64,000 nucleotides of DNA from Methylobacterium currus (GTDB lineage: Bacteria > Pseudomonadota > Alphaproteobacteria > Rhizobiales > Beijerinckiaceae). The stretch spans positions 2,328,001-2,392,000 of the forward strand of contig NZ_CP028843.1 of the NCBI RefSeq assembly GCF_003058325.1, written 5' to 3'. A program made the position numbers and the translations under genes. Below the pieces are notes generated by a model. The model had not been told where the DNA came from, did no database searches, and saw only the letters and a program-made list of their open reading frames with translations. Below are positions 47,008 through 55,738 of this stretch, in pieces; position 1 is the stretch's first letter; each line of letters begins with the position of its first letter.

Positions 47008-47972
47008 TGTCGTCGTCTCCGGAAAATCAGGGGCCCGCCTTGCAATCCGGGCCGAGGGCGGTGAAGCCCGAATGGGGGAAGCTGCGGGTGGCCGCGCGAC
47101 GCGCGCCCCTGCTACCGGAGCGGCCCGCCTTGAGTCTAACGGCGCGCAGGATACGCGTCTGTCCTATTTCGGACATAACGGTAATGATTTCGGCCTATTC
47201 CGGTCAGCCGAGTGCGCGATTTCGCACCACGAAACATACTGTGCCATACTATATTCGAGGTCGAGCTGGCGAGACTCGACGATGTCGCCATGGTCCAAAA
47301 TTTGGTCTAACGCCAGGATATTTCATCAACTTCATTCCGTCAATTAAACTCTGTTCATCCCCAACCGAGAATGCGTCTTCGACAATATTTATGCAACTTG
47401 AGGTTTAAACTGCAGCACCAGGGTCAACTGCCCTGACGCCGCGATTTACACGCAGGAAACGCTCTTCAGCATTGGTCTTCTCCAATGTTAGCCGCTCCCC
47501 AAGATCATGGATTCGTCATTGGCGGAACTCCGCAAACGTCTTCATGGAGGAATCCTTGCGTCATACAGGAAATTATTCCTATATTACCTTAGGTGACATA
47601 AACAGACGGCACAGGACAACGTCGATACGATATGTTCGCCGAACCATAATGGAGTCGAACCAAGTGCCCCGGCATGTTGTTCCGAGATCGAGGGCGAAAG
47701 GTCGGATTTTTTCCCACACGCCCTCGGCACGGCCGGCACGCAAGGTATTTTTCTACGGACAGCCGGCATGATCCGACATTTCCGATCCGGAACGCCGGTC
47801 GGCACGGAAACCCGTCTTGGCAGGGCTGGTCGCGCGGCGGCAGTTCCGCCGGATGACCGGCCCGTCATAGGACGCCCGATCGATCGCGTCAGGCGATCAT
47901 GGCGCGATGCGGCAACCGGATGCGCTCAGGCATGTGGCGCCTCGCACGTCACGGACAGGGGCGCTTATACCG

Positions 47973-48006
47973 CAGCGCCTTCGAACGAGTCCGTTCGAAG
48001 GCGCTG
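47973..48006. repeat. Perfect 15-bp hairpin, loop AGTC
   Basis: Arms 47973-47987 and 47992-48006, fully complementary. The core CGAACGAGTCCGT recurs at 54921-54933. Confidence 0.85.
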
Positions 48007-48043
48007 GCTAAGCCCGAATGGGCGCCGGCGCTGATGCGCCGGA

Positions 48044-48075
48044 CGCTTTCGCATCGACACGTCGATGCGAAAGCG
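48044..48075. repeat. Perfect 15-bp hairpin
   Basis: Arms 48044-48058 (CGCTTTCGCATCGAC) and 48061-48075, separated by two bases. It lies 37 bp after the previous hairpin, in gene-free sequence downstream of the sigma-factor gene. Confidence 0.85.
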
Positions 48076-48213
48076 CGATGGTATCAAACGGGTGCCCGGC
48101 CGGCGCTTCGAGCGAGCACGGCGCGATGCGTTGCTCGTCCGGACGCGTCCCTGGAACCGGTCGACATGCGTGCGTGATGGTCGCTGCGGCCCTCGTCGTC
48201 CGAAAAGGACGCG

Positions 48214-48951
48214 TCAGCCGTCGAGCGCCACGGCACCGGCATGCCCCATCACCGAGCGGGTGAGCCGGTCGGCCCCCAGCTCGCCGCCGGAATAGCCGAG
48301 GAGCTCCGCCAGCTTGTCGCGGGCGCGGCAGACCCGGCTCTTCACCGTGCCGACCTTGCACTGCATCAGCGCGGCGGCGTCCTCGTAGGACAGGTCGCCG
48401 ACCGCGACCAGCATCAGGGCCTCGCGCTGCTCGGCCACCAGCTTGTTGAGCGCCGCCTGGAGATCCTGCACGTCGAGCCGGTCGCCCTGGTTGGGGGCGG
48501 AGGTCAGGCGGGCCGAATACACGCCCTCGCCATCCTCGACCTCGCGGGAGCGCTTGCGATGCTCCGAGTAGAAGGCGTTGCGCATGATCGTGAACAGCCA
48601 AGCGCTGAGATTGGTGCCGGCCTCGAACCGGTCGCGGTTCTGCCAGGCCTTCAGCATCGTGTCCTGGACCAGGTCGTCGGCCCGGGCCGGATTGGCGGTC
48701 AGGGTCAGGGCGAAGCGGCGCAAAGCGGGTGCTGCCGCAAGCAGATCCTCCCGGAACCGGTCCGCCTTGGGGGCGCCGAGGGCGGCGAGGGCCAGTTCCA
48801 GCCGGCCGAGCAGATCCGCGAAGGCGGAGGGCGCCGCCTCGTCAGCGACCGCTGCGTAATGGGCGCGAAGCCGCTCTCCCAGGTGCTCCTGCACCGATGG
48901 GGGCAGGGCCGGGGCGGTCTTCGGAAGGCCGGGGGGCTGGCTCTGGGTCAT
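48214..48951 (-). CDS. ECF sigma factor, EcfG-like (general stress response)
   Basis: 245 aa. Sigma region 2 (RRFALTLTANPARADDLVQD, TMLKAWQNRDRFEAGTNLSAW, FTIMRNAFYSEHRKR) and region 4 (LPxx-type helix LNKLVAEQREALMLVAVGDLS with YEDAAALMQCKVGTVKSRV) are intact and very close in wording to alphaproteobacterial EcfG. The N-terminal 75 residues before region 2 are unusually long. No phyR or nepR gene adjoins, so it may be an EcfG paralogue rather than the main stress sigma factor. ATG at 48951 preferred over an upstream extension. Probably regulates the CsbD-type genes nearby. Confidence 0.9.
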   Translation of the reverse strand: MTQSQPPGLPKTAPALPPSVQEHLGERLRAHYAAVADEAAPSAFADLLGRLELALAALGAPKADRFREDLLAAAPALRRFALTLTANPARADDLVQDTMLKAWQNRDRFEAGTNLSAWLFTIMRNAFYSEHRKRSREVEDGEGVYSARLTSAPNQGDRLDVQDLQAALNKLVAEQREALMLVAVGDLSYEDAAALMQCKVGTVKSRVCRARDKLAELLGYSGGELGADRLTRSVMGHAGAVALDG

Positions 48952-49086
48952 CAGGTCGTTCGGCTGGCGCGGGGTTAGGGCCAAGCTAGACCATAAGCAA
49001 CCCGGAGGCGAGACCGAAGCCGGCCTTCCTTCGATGCGGTGCAACGAAGCGGCCGCGGCTTGGCCGCGGCGCTCCGGATCCGCGTC

Positions 49087-49458
49087 TCAGCGGCGGCCCT
49101 TCAGCAGCCAGCCGGCCACGAAGGCGAGGCCGGCGACGGCCAGCAGCGTCTCGGTCGGGTGGGTTTCGGCGCGGCGCAGGGCCTTGCGGCCGCGATGGCG
49201 CGCCTCGCCGTAGACCTCGCGGCCGCGCGCATAGGCGTGGCGGCCCCGGGTCTCGATCTCGCCGGCGAGGGCCGCACCGTCATGCGACAGGGTCTCGGCG
49301 ACCTGCCGGCCGCGGCCATAGGCGTATTGGGCGCCGCCGATGACCTGGTTCAGCGCGCCCTCCGCCTGCGGCCGGGCCCGGCCGGCGACGGCGCCGAGCG
49401 CGGTCTGGCCGCGGCCCTTGAGGTGGCGCAGCCCGCCCTCGAACTGGTCCCTGTTCAT
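49087..49458 (-). CDS. CsbD-like stress protein with C-terminal membrane anchor
   Basis: 123 aa. The N-terminal MNRDQFEGGLRHLKGRGQTALG resembles the CsbD start. Basic/polar helices rich in Arg, Gly and Ala (residues 30-100) follow, and one hydrophobic C-terminal segment (TLLAVAGLAFVAGWLLKG) could anchor it in the membrane. CsbD-type proteins are general-stress induced; function unknown. Located 129 bp downstream of another CsbD gene, with that gene's terminator in between. AGGAGAT ribosome-binding site. Confidence 0.8.
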   Translation of the reverse strand: MNRDQFEGGLRHLKGRGQTALGAVAGRARPQAEGALNQVIGGAQYAYGRGRQVAETLSHDGAALAGEIETRGRHAYARGREVYGEARHRGRKALRRAETHPTETLLAVAGLAFVAGWLLKGRR

Positions 49459-49499
49459 CGCGATCTCCTGATTCGAGTCACACAACAAGCATCCACGCA

Positions 49500-49541
49500 A
49501 ACAAAAGGCCGATTTCCCGCACATCCTGCGAGAAACCGGCC
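49500..49541 (-). terminator. Intrinsic terminator of the csbD gene
   Basis: On the minus strand a 15-bp stem with two imperfect pairs (arms 49527-49541 and 49507-49521, 5-nt loop) is followed by TTTTGTT (plus-strand 49500-49506). Confidence 0.75.
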
Positions 49542-49587
49542 CGAGCGTCTGCGGTGCCGGGCCGGCGCAGGCCGGCCCGCGTCGCGA

Positions 49588-49791
49588 TCAGATCTTGCTC
49601 TTCACCGTGTCGGCGGCGTTCTTGATGCCGTCCTTGACGTCGCCGGCGGTCTTCTGGGCCTCGCCCTTCAGCTCCTGGGCCTTGCCCTCGGCCTGCAGCT
49701 TCTCGTTGCCGGTCGCGCTGCCGACGCCCTGCTTGATGTTGCCGACCGCCTCGTTGGCGAGGCCCTTGATCTTGTCGGTGGTGCTGCTCAT
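49588..49791 (-). CDS. CsbD family protein
   Basis: 67-aa hydrophilic helical protein with the complete CsbD pattern: DKIKGLANEAVGNIKQGVG, TGNEKLQAEGKAQELKG, QKTAGDVKDGIKNAADTVK. No cysteine or tryptophan. Induced in general stress responses in many bacteria; molecular role unknown. Preceded by a possible EcfG-type promoter (49839-49863) and followed by an intrinsic terminator. Confidence 0.92.
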   Translation of the reverse strand: MSSTTDKIKGLANEAVGNIKQGVGSATGNEKLQAEGKAQELKGEAQKTAGDVKDGIKNAADTVKSKI

Positions 49792-49838
49792 GGGAAGCTC
49801 CTCGTCTCCTGCAGTTCAGCGACTGCTCAGGTCTGACG

Positions 49839-49863
49839 AACCGCCGAAACGGCGCATTGTTCC
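49839..49863 (-). promoter_or_regulatory. Candidate EcfG-type promoter of csbD
   Basis: On the minus strand GGAAC (49863-49859), 16 nt, GGTT (49842-49839), about 48 bp before the csbD start. Close to the general-stress consensus GGAAC-N16-18-CGTT; the -10 has one mismatch. Confidence 0.45.
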
Positions 49864-49959
49864 GCTGCGACAGAGGCCGAATCCGGTTCCGGGCTGGACC
49901 GCAGCGGAGGAACCCGCTAGGTCGCGCGCCCTCCCCTTCGGCACCGGCAGAGATTCGGC

Positions 49960-51207
49960 ATGGCGGCCTGCGGCCTCGATTTCGGCACCTCGAACACCAC
50001 CCTCGGCCTGATCGGGGCCGGCGGGCTCGCGCTGGCACGGCTGGAGGGCGAGGCGGTCACGATCCCGAGCGCGATCTTCTTCCCGCCGGTCGGCGACGAG
50101 GCGATCGGCCGGGCTGCCATGAACGCCTACGTCGAGGGCCAGCCCGGACGGCTGATGCGCAGCCTGAAATCGGTGCTCGGCTCCTCGCTCCTCGACGAGA
50201 CCACCCCGGTCGGGCGCCGGCGGCTGTCGTTCCGGGCGGTGATCGCCCGCTACCTCGCGGCCGTGAAGGCGCGGGCGGAGGACCAGGCCGGCGAGTCCCT
50301 GAGCCAGGTGGTGCATGGCCGCCCGGTCCACTTCGTCGACGGCGACCCCGAGGGCGACCGCCGGGCCGAGGACGCGCTCGCCGGCATCGCCCGGGAGATC
50401 GGCTTCTCCGAGGTGTCGTTCCAGTACGAGCCGATCGCCGCGGCGCTCGACTACGAGCGCGGCCTTGCCCGCGAGGAGGTGGCGCTCATCGCCGATATCG
50501 GCGGCGGCACCTCGGACTTCTCGGTGGTGCGCCTGAGCCCGGAGCGTCACCGGGCGGTGGAGCGCGCCGGCGACATCCTGGCCAATGACGGCGTGCGGAT
50601 CGGCGGCACCGATTTCGACCGGACGCTCAGCGTCGGCGAGGTGATGCCGCTCCTCGGCCTCGGCAGCCCGATGCGCCGTCCCGGCCTCGACGTGCCCTCG
50701 GCCTATTACCACGACCTCGCCACCTGGTCGCAGATCAACCGGCTCTACGACGGCAAGACCCTGCGCGAGCTGCGCTCGCTCCGCCGCGAGGTGGCCCGTC
50801 CCGAGTTGATCGACCGCCTCGCCGCGGTGATCGAGGCCGAGCGCGGCCACACCCTGGCGATGGAGGTCGAGGACGCCAAGATCGCCCTGTCGGAGGTGGA
50901 GCGGATCGCCCTGCCCCTCGGCTGGGTCGAGCCCGGCCTGACGGCCGAGATCGACCGCCCGGACCTCGCCCGGCACTCGGCCGATCTCGCCCGGCGCATC
51001 GGCGCCTGCATCGGTCGCTGCCTGCGCGACGCCGCGGTGGCGCCGTCCGCCATCGACGCCCTGTTCCTCACCGGCGGCTCGACCCGCCTCGCGCCGGTGC
51101 GCGCCGCCATCCTGGCGGCGGCGCCGGAGGCCCGGGTGGTCGAGGGCGACACCTTCGGCTCGGTCGGCCTCGGCCTGACGGTGGAGGCGGCGCGGCGCTA
51201 CGGCTGA
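49960..51207 (+). CDS. Hsp70 family protein (YegD-like)
   Basis: 415 aa, the ATPase (actin-fold) part of Hsp70 without the peptide-binding domain. Phosphate-1 loop GLDFGTSNTTLGLIG, YEPIAAALDYERGL, phosphate-2 loop ADIGGGTSDFSVVRL, GGTDFDRTLS, and the adenosine motif FLTGGSTRLAPVRAAI. Length and layout match YegD of E. coli, a putative chaperone of unknown client. Convergent with the sulfonate-binding protein gene (18-bp gap). Confidence 0.93.
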   Translation: MAACGLDFGTSNTTLGLIGAGGLALARLEGEAVTIPSAIFFPPVGDEAIGRAAMNAYVEGQPGRLMRSLKSVLGSSLLDETTPVGRRRLSFRAVIARYLAAVKARAEDQAGESLSQVVHGRPVHFVDGDPEGDRRAEDALAGIAREIGFSEVSFQYEPIAAALDYERGLAREEVALIADIGGGTSDFSVVRLSPERHRAVERAGDILANDGVRIGGTDFDRTLSVGEVMPLLGLGSPMRRPGLDVPSAYYHDLATWSQINRLYDGKTLRELRSLRREVARPELIDRLAAVIEAERGHTLAMEVEDAKIALSEVERIALPLGWVEPGLTAEIDRPDLARHSADLARRIGACIGRCLRDAAVAPSAIDALFLTGGSTRLAPVRAAILAAAPEARVVEGDTFGSVGLGLTVEAARRYG

Positions 51208-51225
51208 CGGCCTACGTCGCCTGGC

Positions 51226-52173
51226 CTATTGCGTCGCCGCCGCGGCTCCGGCCCGGGCGGCGTCGTTGAACGAGGCGTCGAACACGCTCTCCGCCGCGAG
51301 CCGCCGCGGGATCAGCCCGGCCCGGTGATAGAGGTCGGCGACGCGCTGCTCGTCGGCGACCACCGCGTCGTCGATCGGCACCGGGCGGATGTCGGCCCGG
51401 CGGAACCAGGCCAGCGGCACCGCCTCGGGCAGGCCGATCAGGGCCGACCAGCGCTTGGCGAAGGCCTCGGGCTTCGCCGTGCCCCAGACCCGCGCCCGGG
51501 CGAGCCGCCGCACGAAATCCTCCAGGGCCGCGCGCTTCTCCGCGATGGCGTCGTCGCGGGCGACCTGGAAGCTCAGGCCCGGGGTCAGCCCGCGCCCGTC
51601 GGCGACGATGCGGGCCCGGCCCGAGATCTCGAGCTGCGAGGTGTAGGGCTCCCAGGTCGACCAGGCGTCGACGGAGCCGGAGGTCAGCGCCATCTGGGCG
51701 TCGGCGGGCAGGAGGAACGTCGGCGCGACGTCGCCGGCGTTCCAGCCGGCGGCCTCGGCTTGGGCGAGGACGAGCTGGTGGCCGATCGAGCCGCGCCCGG
51801 TGGCGACGCGCTTGCCCTTGAGATCGGCGAAGGTCCTCACCGGCGAATCCGGCGGCACCAGCACGGCGAGGCCGGCCTGGTTCTGGCGGATGGCGAAGAT
51901 CGCCTTGATCGGCGCACCGGCGGCGGCCGCGAAGGTGAACGGCGCGTCGCCGGCGATGCCGGTATCGATCGCCCCGGCATTGAGCGCTTCGAGGAGCGGC
52001 GCGGCGGCCGGGAACTCGCGCCATTCGAGCCGGTAGGGCAGGCCGTCGAGGACGCCCGCCGCCTCCATCAGGGCGCGCGAGCCGCCCTTCTGGTCGCCGA
52101 CCCGCAGGATCGTCTCGGCGTGGAGCGGCAGGGCGGCGAAGAGGAGGGCGAGGAGAGCGAGGATCGGGCGCAT
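51226..52173 (-). CDS. ABC transporter periplasmic binding protein, sulfonate/SsuA-like
   Basis: 315 aa. Sec signal peptide (MRPILALLALLFAALPLHAE). Mature part of NMT1/SsuA fold: LRVGDQKGGSRALMEAAGVL, LEWREFPAAAPLLEALNAGAIDTGIAGDAPF, PVRTFADLKGKRVATGRGSIGHQLV, VDAWSTWEPYTSQLE. Binds an aliphatic sulfonate or similar sulfur source. The ATG at 52173 gives the signal peptide. No permease or ATPase gene is adjacent. 113 bp after the LLM monooxygenase with a possible terminator between. Confidence 0.92.
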   Translation of the reverse strand: MRPILALLALLFAALPLHAETILRVGDQKGGSRALMEAAGVLDGLPYRLEWREFPAAAPLLEALNAGAIDTGIAGDAPFTFAAAAGAPIKAIFAIRQNQAGLAVLVPPDSPVRTFADLKGKRVATGRGSIGHQLVLAQAEAAGWNAGDVAPTFLLPADAQMALTSGSVDAWSTWEPYTSQLEISGRARIVADGRGLTPGLSFQVARDDAIAEKRAALEDFVRRLARARVWGTAKPEAFAKRWSALIGLPEAVPLAWFRRADIRPVPIDDAVVADEQRVADLYHRAGLIPRRLAAESVFDASFNDAARAGAAAATQ

Positions 52174-52241
52174 GCTGAGCAGATTTCGCAAAGGTGGGAG
52201 CCGGTTTTGCGGCAAAAAGTCCGCGACAAGACAATAAATCC

Positions 52242-52281
52242 AAGCAGACGAAGCGTTAGGCTGGCAGCGCGTCGTCTGCTT
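52242..52281 (-). terminator. Possible terminator between LLM and binding-protein genes
   Basis: 10-bp inverted repeat AAGCAGACGA (52242-52251) / 52272-52281 with a 20-nt loop; on the minus strand it is followed by GGATTTATT. It could partly uncouple the two genes. Confidence 0.4.
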
Positions 52282-52286
52282 CGCCC

Positions 52287-53381
52287 TCACGCGGCGGCCG
52301 GGCGGCGGGCCGACGCGGCGGCGAGGTGCCGGAAGGCCGGGATCAGCTCGCGCCCGTACTGCACCGCGTCCTCCAGCGGATCGAAGCCGCGGATCAGGAA
52401 GGTCGTCACCCCGAGGGCGTGGTATTCGTGCAGCGCCTCGGCGACCTGCTCGGGCGTGCCGACGAGGGCCGTGGAATTGCCCTGCGCCCCGGTCTCGGCG
52501 GCGATGGCAGTGTAGAGCCGCCGATCGAGCCGGTCTCCTTTCGCGGCCGCCGCGAGCAGGCGGCGCGAGCCCTCGTTCGGCGGCACCGCCGCGGGGCCGA
52601 GGCCGCGGGCGGCGCGCAAGGCTTTCGTTCGCCGCAGGATCTCCTCCGCCCGGGCCCAGGCGTCGTCCTCGGTCGCGGCCAGGATCGGCCGGACCGACAG
52701 GCTGAAGCGGATTGTCTCCTCACGCCCGTGGGCGTGGGCGGCGGCGCGCACCCGGGCGATCGTCTCGCGCACCTGCGCCTGGGTCTCGCCCCAGAGCGCG
52801 TAGACATCGGCGTGCCGGCCCGCCACCGCGATCGCGGCGTCCGAGGAGCCGCCGAAATAGACCGGCAGGTGCGGCTGCTGCACCGGCTTGACCGCCGAGA
52901 ACCCCTTGGCGACGCGGTAGTAGCGCCCGTCGTAGTCGAACGGGCCCGCGCTGGTCCAGGACGCCTTGACGATGTCGAGGTATTCGCTGGTGCGGGCGTA
53001 GCGCTCGTCCTTGGTCAGGGCGTCGCCGTCCTGCGCCAGCTCGGCGTCGTTGCCGCCGGTGATGATGTGGACGCCGGCCCGCCCGTCGGTGAGCTGGTCG
53101 AGGGTGGCGAGCTGGCGCGCCGCGACGGTCGGCGCCTGGAAGCCCGGTCGGTGGGCGATCATCAGGCCGATCCGCTCGGTCACCGAGGCGACGTACTGCG
53201 CCAGCGCGAAACTGTCGGGCGCGGTCGAGTGGAAGGCGATCAGCACCCGGTCGAACCCGCCGTATTCGTGCGCCTGCGCCGCGGCCCGGAGATAGGCCCG
53301 GTCGACGACGGGCCCGGCGGGGGCGTGGATCTCCGACCCGTACTGGGCCGCGACGAAGCCGATGAAGTGCACGTCCTGCAT
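52287..53381 (-). CDS. LLM-class flavin-dependent monooxygenase (SsuD-like)
   Basis: 364-aa FMNH2-dependent TIM-barrel monooxygenase of the alkanesulfonate type. Visible: GGFDRVLIAFHST, RIGLMIAHRPGFQAPTVAARQLATLD, GRAGVHIITGGNDAELAQDGD, RTSEYLDIVKASW, the YFGGSSDAAIAVAGRHADVYALWG flavin region, and ALVGTPEQVAEALHEY. Should release sulfite from a sulfonate or act on a related sulfone; a flavin reductase partner is not encoded here. AGGAGG before the ATG. 14 bp after the acyl-CoA-dehydrogenase-like gene, so one operon. Confidence 0.92.
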   Translation of the reverse strand: MQDVHFIGFVAAQYGSEIHAPAGPVVDRAYLRAAAQAHEYGGFDRVLIAFHSTAPDSFALAQYVASVTERIGLMIAHRPGFQAPTVAARQLATLDQLTDGRAGVHIITGGNDAELAQDGDALTKDERYARTSEYLDIVKASWTSAGPFDYDGRYYRVAKGFSAVKPVQQPHLPVYFGGSSDAAIAVAGRHADVYALWGETQAQVRETIARVRAAAHAHGREETIRFSLSVRPILAATEDDAWARAEEILRRTKALRAARGLGPAAVPPNEGSRRLLAAAAKGDRLDRRLYTAIAAETGAQGNSTALVGTPEQVAEALHEYHALGVTTFLIRGFDPLEDAVQYGRELIPAFRHLAAASARRPAAA

Positions 53382-53395
53382 GGAAAATCCTCCTG

Positions 53396-54559
53396 TCAGG
53401 CGCCGAGCGCCGCGCGCCCGGCCGCCAGCCGGACCGCGTCGCCCTGGGGCGTGTGGATGCGCGCGCAGAGCACGTCGCGCAGGTGGCGTTCGAGCGGGTT
53501 GTTTCGCGACAGGCCGGGATTGCCCACGAGCGCGACCGCGCCCTGCACGACCTGGATCGCGTTCTCGGTGACGGTGAGCTTGATGAGCCCGCTCTCCGCG
53601 ACCGGCGGCGGCGAGCCCGCATCGGTCTCGGCGGCGGCGCCGCGCAGGAGCCGCCGGTTGACCGCGAGCAGGCGCTCGCTCTCGCCGACGGCCTCCTGGA
53701 CCCTTGGCAGGCTCGCCAGCGGCGCGCCGAGATTGGCGGGCGCGCGCTCGGTCAGGTGGGCGCGGAGCCAGCCCTGCGCCGCCCGGGCGACGCCGTCGTA
53801 GAGGCTGGCCAGCAGCGTGGTGTTCCAGGCGAGCGTGACCGGGTCGGGCGTGGCCCAGGCGGCGGGCGGGCGCCAATCGACGGCGTGGTCCTCCGGCACC
53901 AGCACGCGATCGAGCACGACGTCGTGGCTGCCGCTCGCCCGCAGGCCGAGATGATCCCAGGTCTCCTCGATCCGCACCCCCGGCGCCGCCATGGGCACGA
54001 CCACGAGCCCGACCCGGGGCTCGGCCTCGTCGGTGCGGGCCCAGACCAGCCCGGAGGCGAGGATCGGCGCTCCCGTCGAGTAGATCTTGCGGCCCGTGAT
54101 CCGCCAGCCCTCCGGCACCCGCCGCGCCACGGTCTCCGGCAGGCCGCCGCGGGCCGGCGAGCCGAGGGCGGGCTCGACCCGCAGCGCGTTGACGAAGGCG
54201 CCCTCGCGGACGGCCGACTGCTGCAACCGTGCCGCGACGCCCTCCGGCCAGGTCGCCCGGGCTAGGCTCGCATGGTGGACGGCCTGCATCGCCAGGACGA
54301 GGCTCGCCGCCGGGTCGGCCTCGGCCAGCGTCCCGATGACGGCGCTGGCGACCGCGAGCCCGGCGCCGAGGCCGCCCCGGGCCTCCGGCACCGTCAGGGC
54401 GGCAAGCCCCGCCTCTCGGATCGCCGCGAGGCTCTGGCCCGCGAAGCGCCCCTCGCGGTCGTCGGCGGCGGCGAGCGGGGCGAGGATGGGGGCGAGCGCC
54501 CGCGCGACCGCGACCGGATCCCGGTTCGCGGGGCTGAGCCGGCGCGACGGAGCCGTCAT
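53396..54559 (-). CDS. Acyl-CoA dehydrogenase-fold oxidoreductase (SfnB/DszC-like)
   Basis: 387 aa with the acyl-CoA-dehydrogenase fold. N-terminal helices with IREAGLAALTVPEARGGLG, beta domain WRITGRKIYSTGAPILASGLV, ETWDHLGLRASGSHDVVLDRVLVP, and C-terminal helices ending in IQVVQGAVALVGNPGLSRNNPLERHLRDV. The catalytic Glu of true acyl-CoA dehydrogenases is not evident. This branch (SfnB, DszC, dibenzothiophene-type) uses reduced flavin for sulfur-compound oxygenation. The ATG at 54559 is preferred; one at 54601 is in frame. Confidence 0.88.
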   Translation of the reverse strand: MTAPSRRLSPANRDPVAVARALAPILAPLAAADDREGRFAGQSLAAIREAGLAALTVPEARGGLGAGLAVASAVIGTLAEADPAASLVLAMQAVHHASLARATWPEGVAARLQQSAVREGAFVNALRVEPALGSPARGGLPETVARRVPEGWRITGRKIYSTGAPILASGLVWARTDEAEPRVGLVVVPMAAPGVRIEETWDHLGLRASGSHDVVLDRVLVPEDHAVDWRPPAAWATPDPVTLAWNTTLLASLYDGVARAAQGWLRAHLTERAPANLGAPLASLPRVQEAVGESERLLAVNRRLLRGAAAETDAGSPPPVAESGLIKLTVTENAIQVVQGAVALVGNPGLSRNNPLERHLRDVLCARIHTPQGDAVRLAAGRAALGA

Positions 54560-55306
54560 GCTTGGGGAGCCCGGGAACGACTCCGCCGGAGCGAGCGGCA
54601 TGGGATCATGGTCGCGAACCTTCCTGAGCGGGCCACGCGTGCGGCTCCGAAATTTTGGCTTGAAGTTGCAGTAATTTCGTCGCCGCCTGAAACCTTATCT
54701 TGGATATCGCAAGCGTCAACGAGATTAATATTCTTGTATTCCCGCGACAATTGAGAGTGTTTTTCCCTCGAGGGCGGGAGCGCGATACGATTTTTGTCTG
54801 CCGTCGTCGTCCAGCATGTCTGTTCTCGCCAGGCCGCGAGCACGGGCACGATTCTCAGCAGATCGACGGAGGGTGCGGAGGACGGCTGAGAGTGGGAAGC
54901 AGCCATCCAACCGGCCACGCCGAACGAGTCCGTACGGCGCCCCTCTCAGGCGTGCGGAGCGAAGCTCCGCCGTCGCAGGCCTGCCGATTGGGAGCCGGGC
55001 GGTCGGCCGGGCGGACGCGCAGGGAGCGGCCGTCACCCAAACGTGGCCGGGCGTCCGCTGCACGGGGGACGGGATGCCGAGACCGACAGCGCAACGGGTG
55101 CCGGTTACGCCAACAGATAGCCCAGAATCCTCCGTTTGGAGGATGCAAAACCCACGACAAATATGTCATTTTGTTCGATCGTCGGGTCTCTATTCAGAAT
55201 TTTCGAATTGATGAAGCCCTCATCATGCCGGCGTTCAATTCTTCCAATGCCTGGTTAGAATGCAGAAAAACTGCGCCAGTCCGTCACGGAGTGGAGGAAG
55301 AGCGCC
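54560..55306. other. Gene-free region
   Basis: About 750 bp. Left end is the promoter region of the sulfur operon (AT-rich around 54.66-54.80 kb). Contains a 13-nt copy of the hairpin core at 54921-54933 and a 7-bp hairpin GCGGAGC-GAA-GCTCCGC (54954-54970). No convincing gene. Confidence 0.55.
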
Positions 55307-55600
55307 ATGAGGACGGAACCGCCTTTCGGACAGAGCGAGACCGGACAAGCTTCGACCGGCCTCAGCCGGCGCAAGGTCCTTTTGACGGCGATGTCGGCGG
55401 CTGGCGCCGCGGCTCTCATAGACCGGGTCAATCCTGCCATGGCCGCGACCTCTGCAACACCGATCTACGTGATCCGTCAGAATGGCGACATGCTGTTCTA
55501 CACGCATGCGGGCACAAGTGACGGGTCCGCGAACTGGCCGATCCAGGCCAAGCCGATCGGCAACGGCTGGGATTTCCGAGAGGTCATGGCCGGCATCTGA
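55307..55600 (+). CDS. Tat-exported single-repeat tachylectin-like protein
   Basis: 97 aa. Twin-arginine signal (LSRRKVLLTAMSAAGAAALI, cleavage near AMAAT), then one beta-propeller-type repeat: IYVIRQNGDMLFYTHAGTSDG, ANWPIQ, IGNGWDFREVMAG. This matches one blade of tachylectin-2-like sugar-binding propellers, which normally have five or more repeats; the frame stops exactly at the end of the first. Strong GGAGGAAGAG ribosome-binding site. Either a truncated gene or a one-blade protein that oligomerises. No continuation is seen in other frames downstream. Confidence 0.7.
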   Translation: MRTEPPFGQSETGQASTGLSRRKVLLTAMSAAGAAALIDRVNPAMAATSATPIYVIRQNGDMLFYTHAGTSDGSANWPIQAKPIGNGWDFREVMAGI

Positions 55601-55738
55601 GCCACCAGCGCGACCAAACTGCTCTGTCGTGTGCCGTATTGCAGCGTGGTCGCGCATGGCTCCGGCAGCGTTGCGCGATCGCAAGCTGGTGGAAGTCCGA
55701 CCCGAGATCGCGCGCTGCGACAACCGAGAAGAACGGGC

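Larger units (their letters stand above)
47008..48213. other. 1.2-kb region without a convincing gene
   Basis: Lower GC than the surroundings in 47.15-47.75 kb. Several short open frames exist on both strands, none with codon bias plus ribosome-binding site. The right part carries two perfect hairpins (47973-48006, 48044-48075) and a direct repeat GGACGCGTC (about 48140 and 48208). Confidence 0.6.

Noticed and set aside
47472..47771. 99-aa plus-strand open frame in the gene-free region
   Set aside because: No codon bias, no family resemblance; looks like chance in lower-GC DNA.
47966..48080. CRISPR array or tRNA in the hairpin region
   Set aside because: Only two unlike hairpins, no regular spacer-repeat units and no cloverleaf or CCA end.
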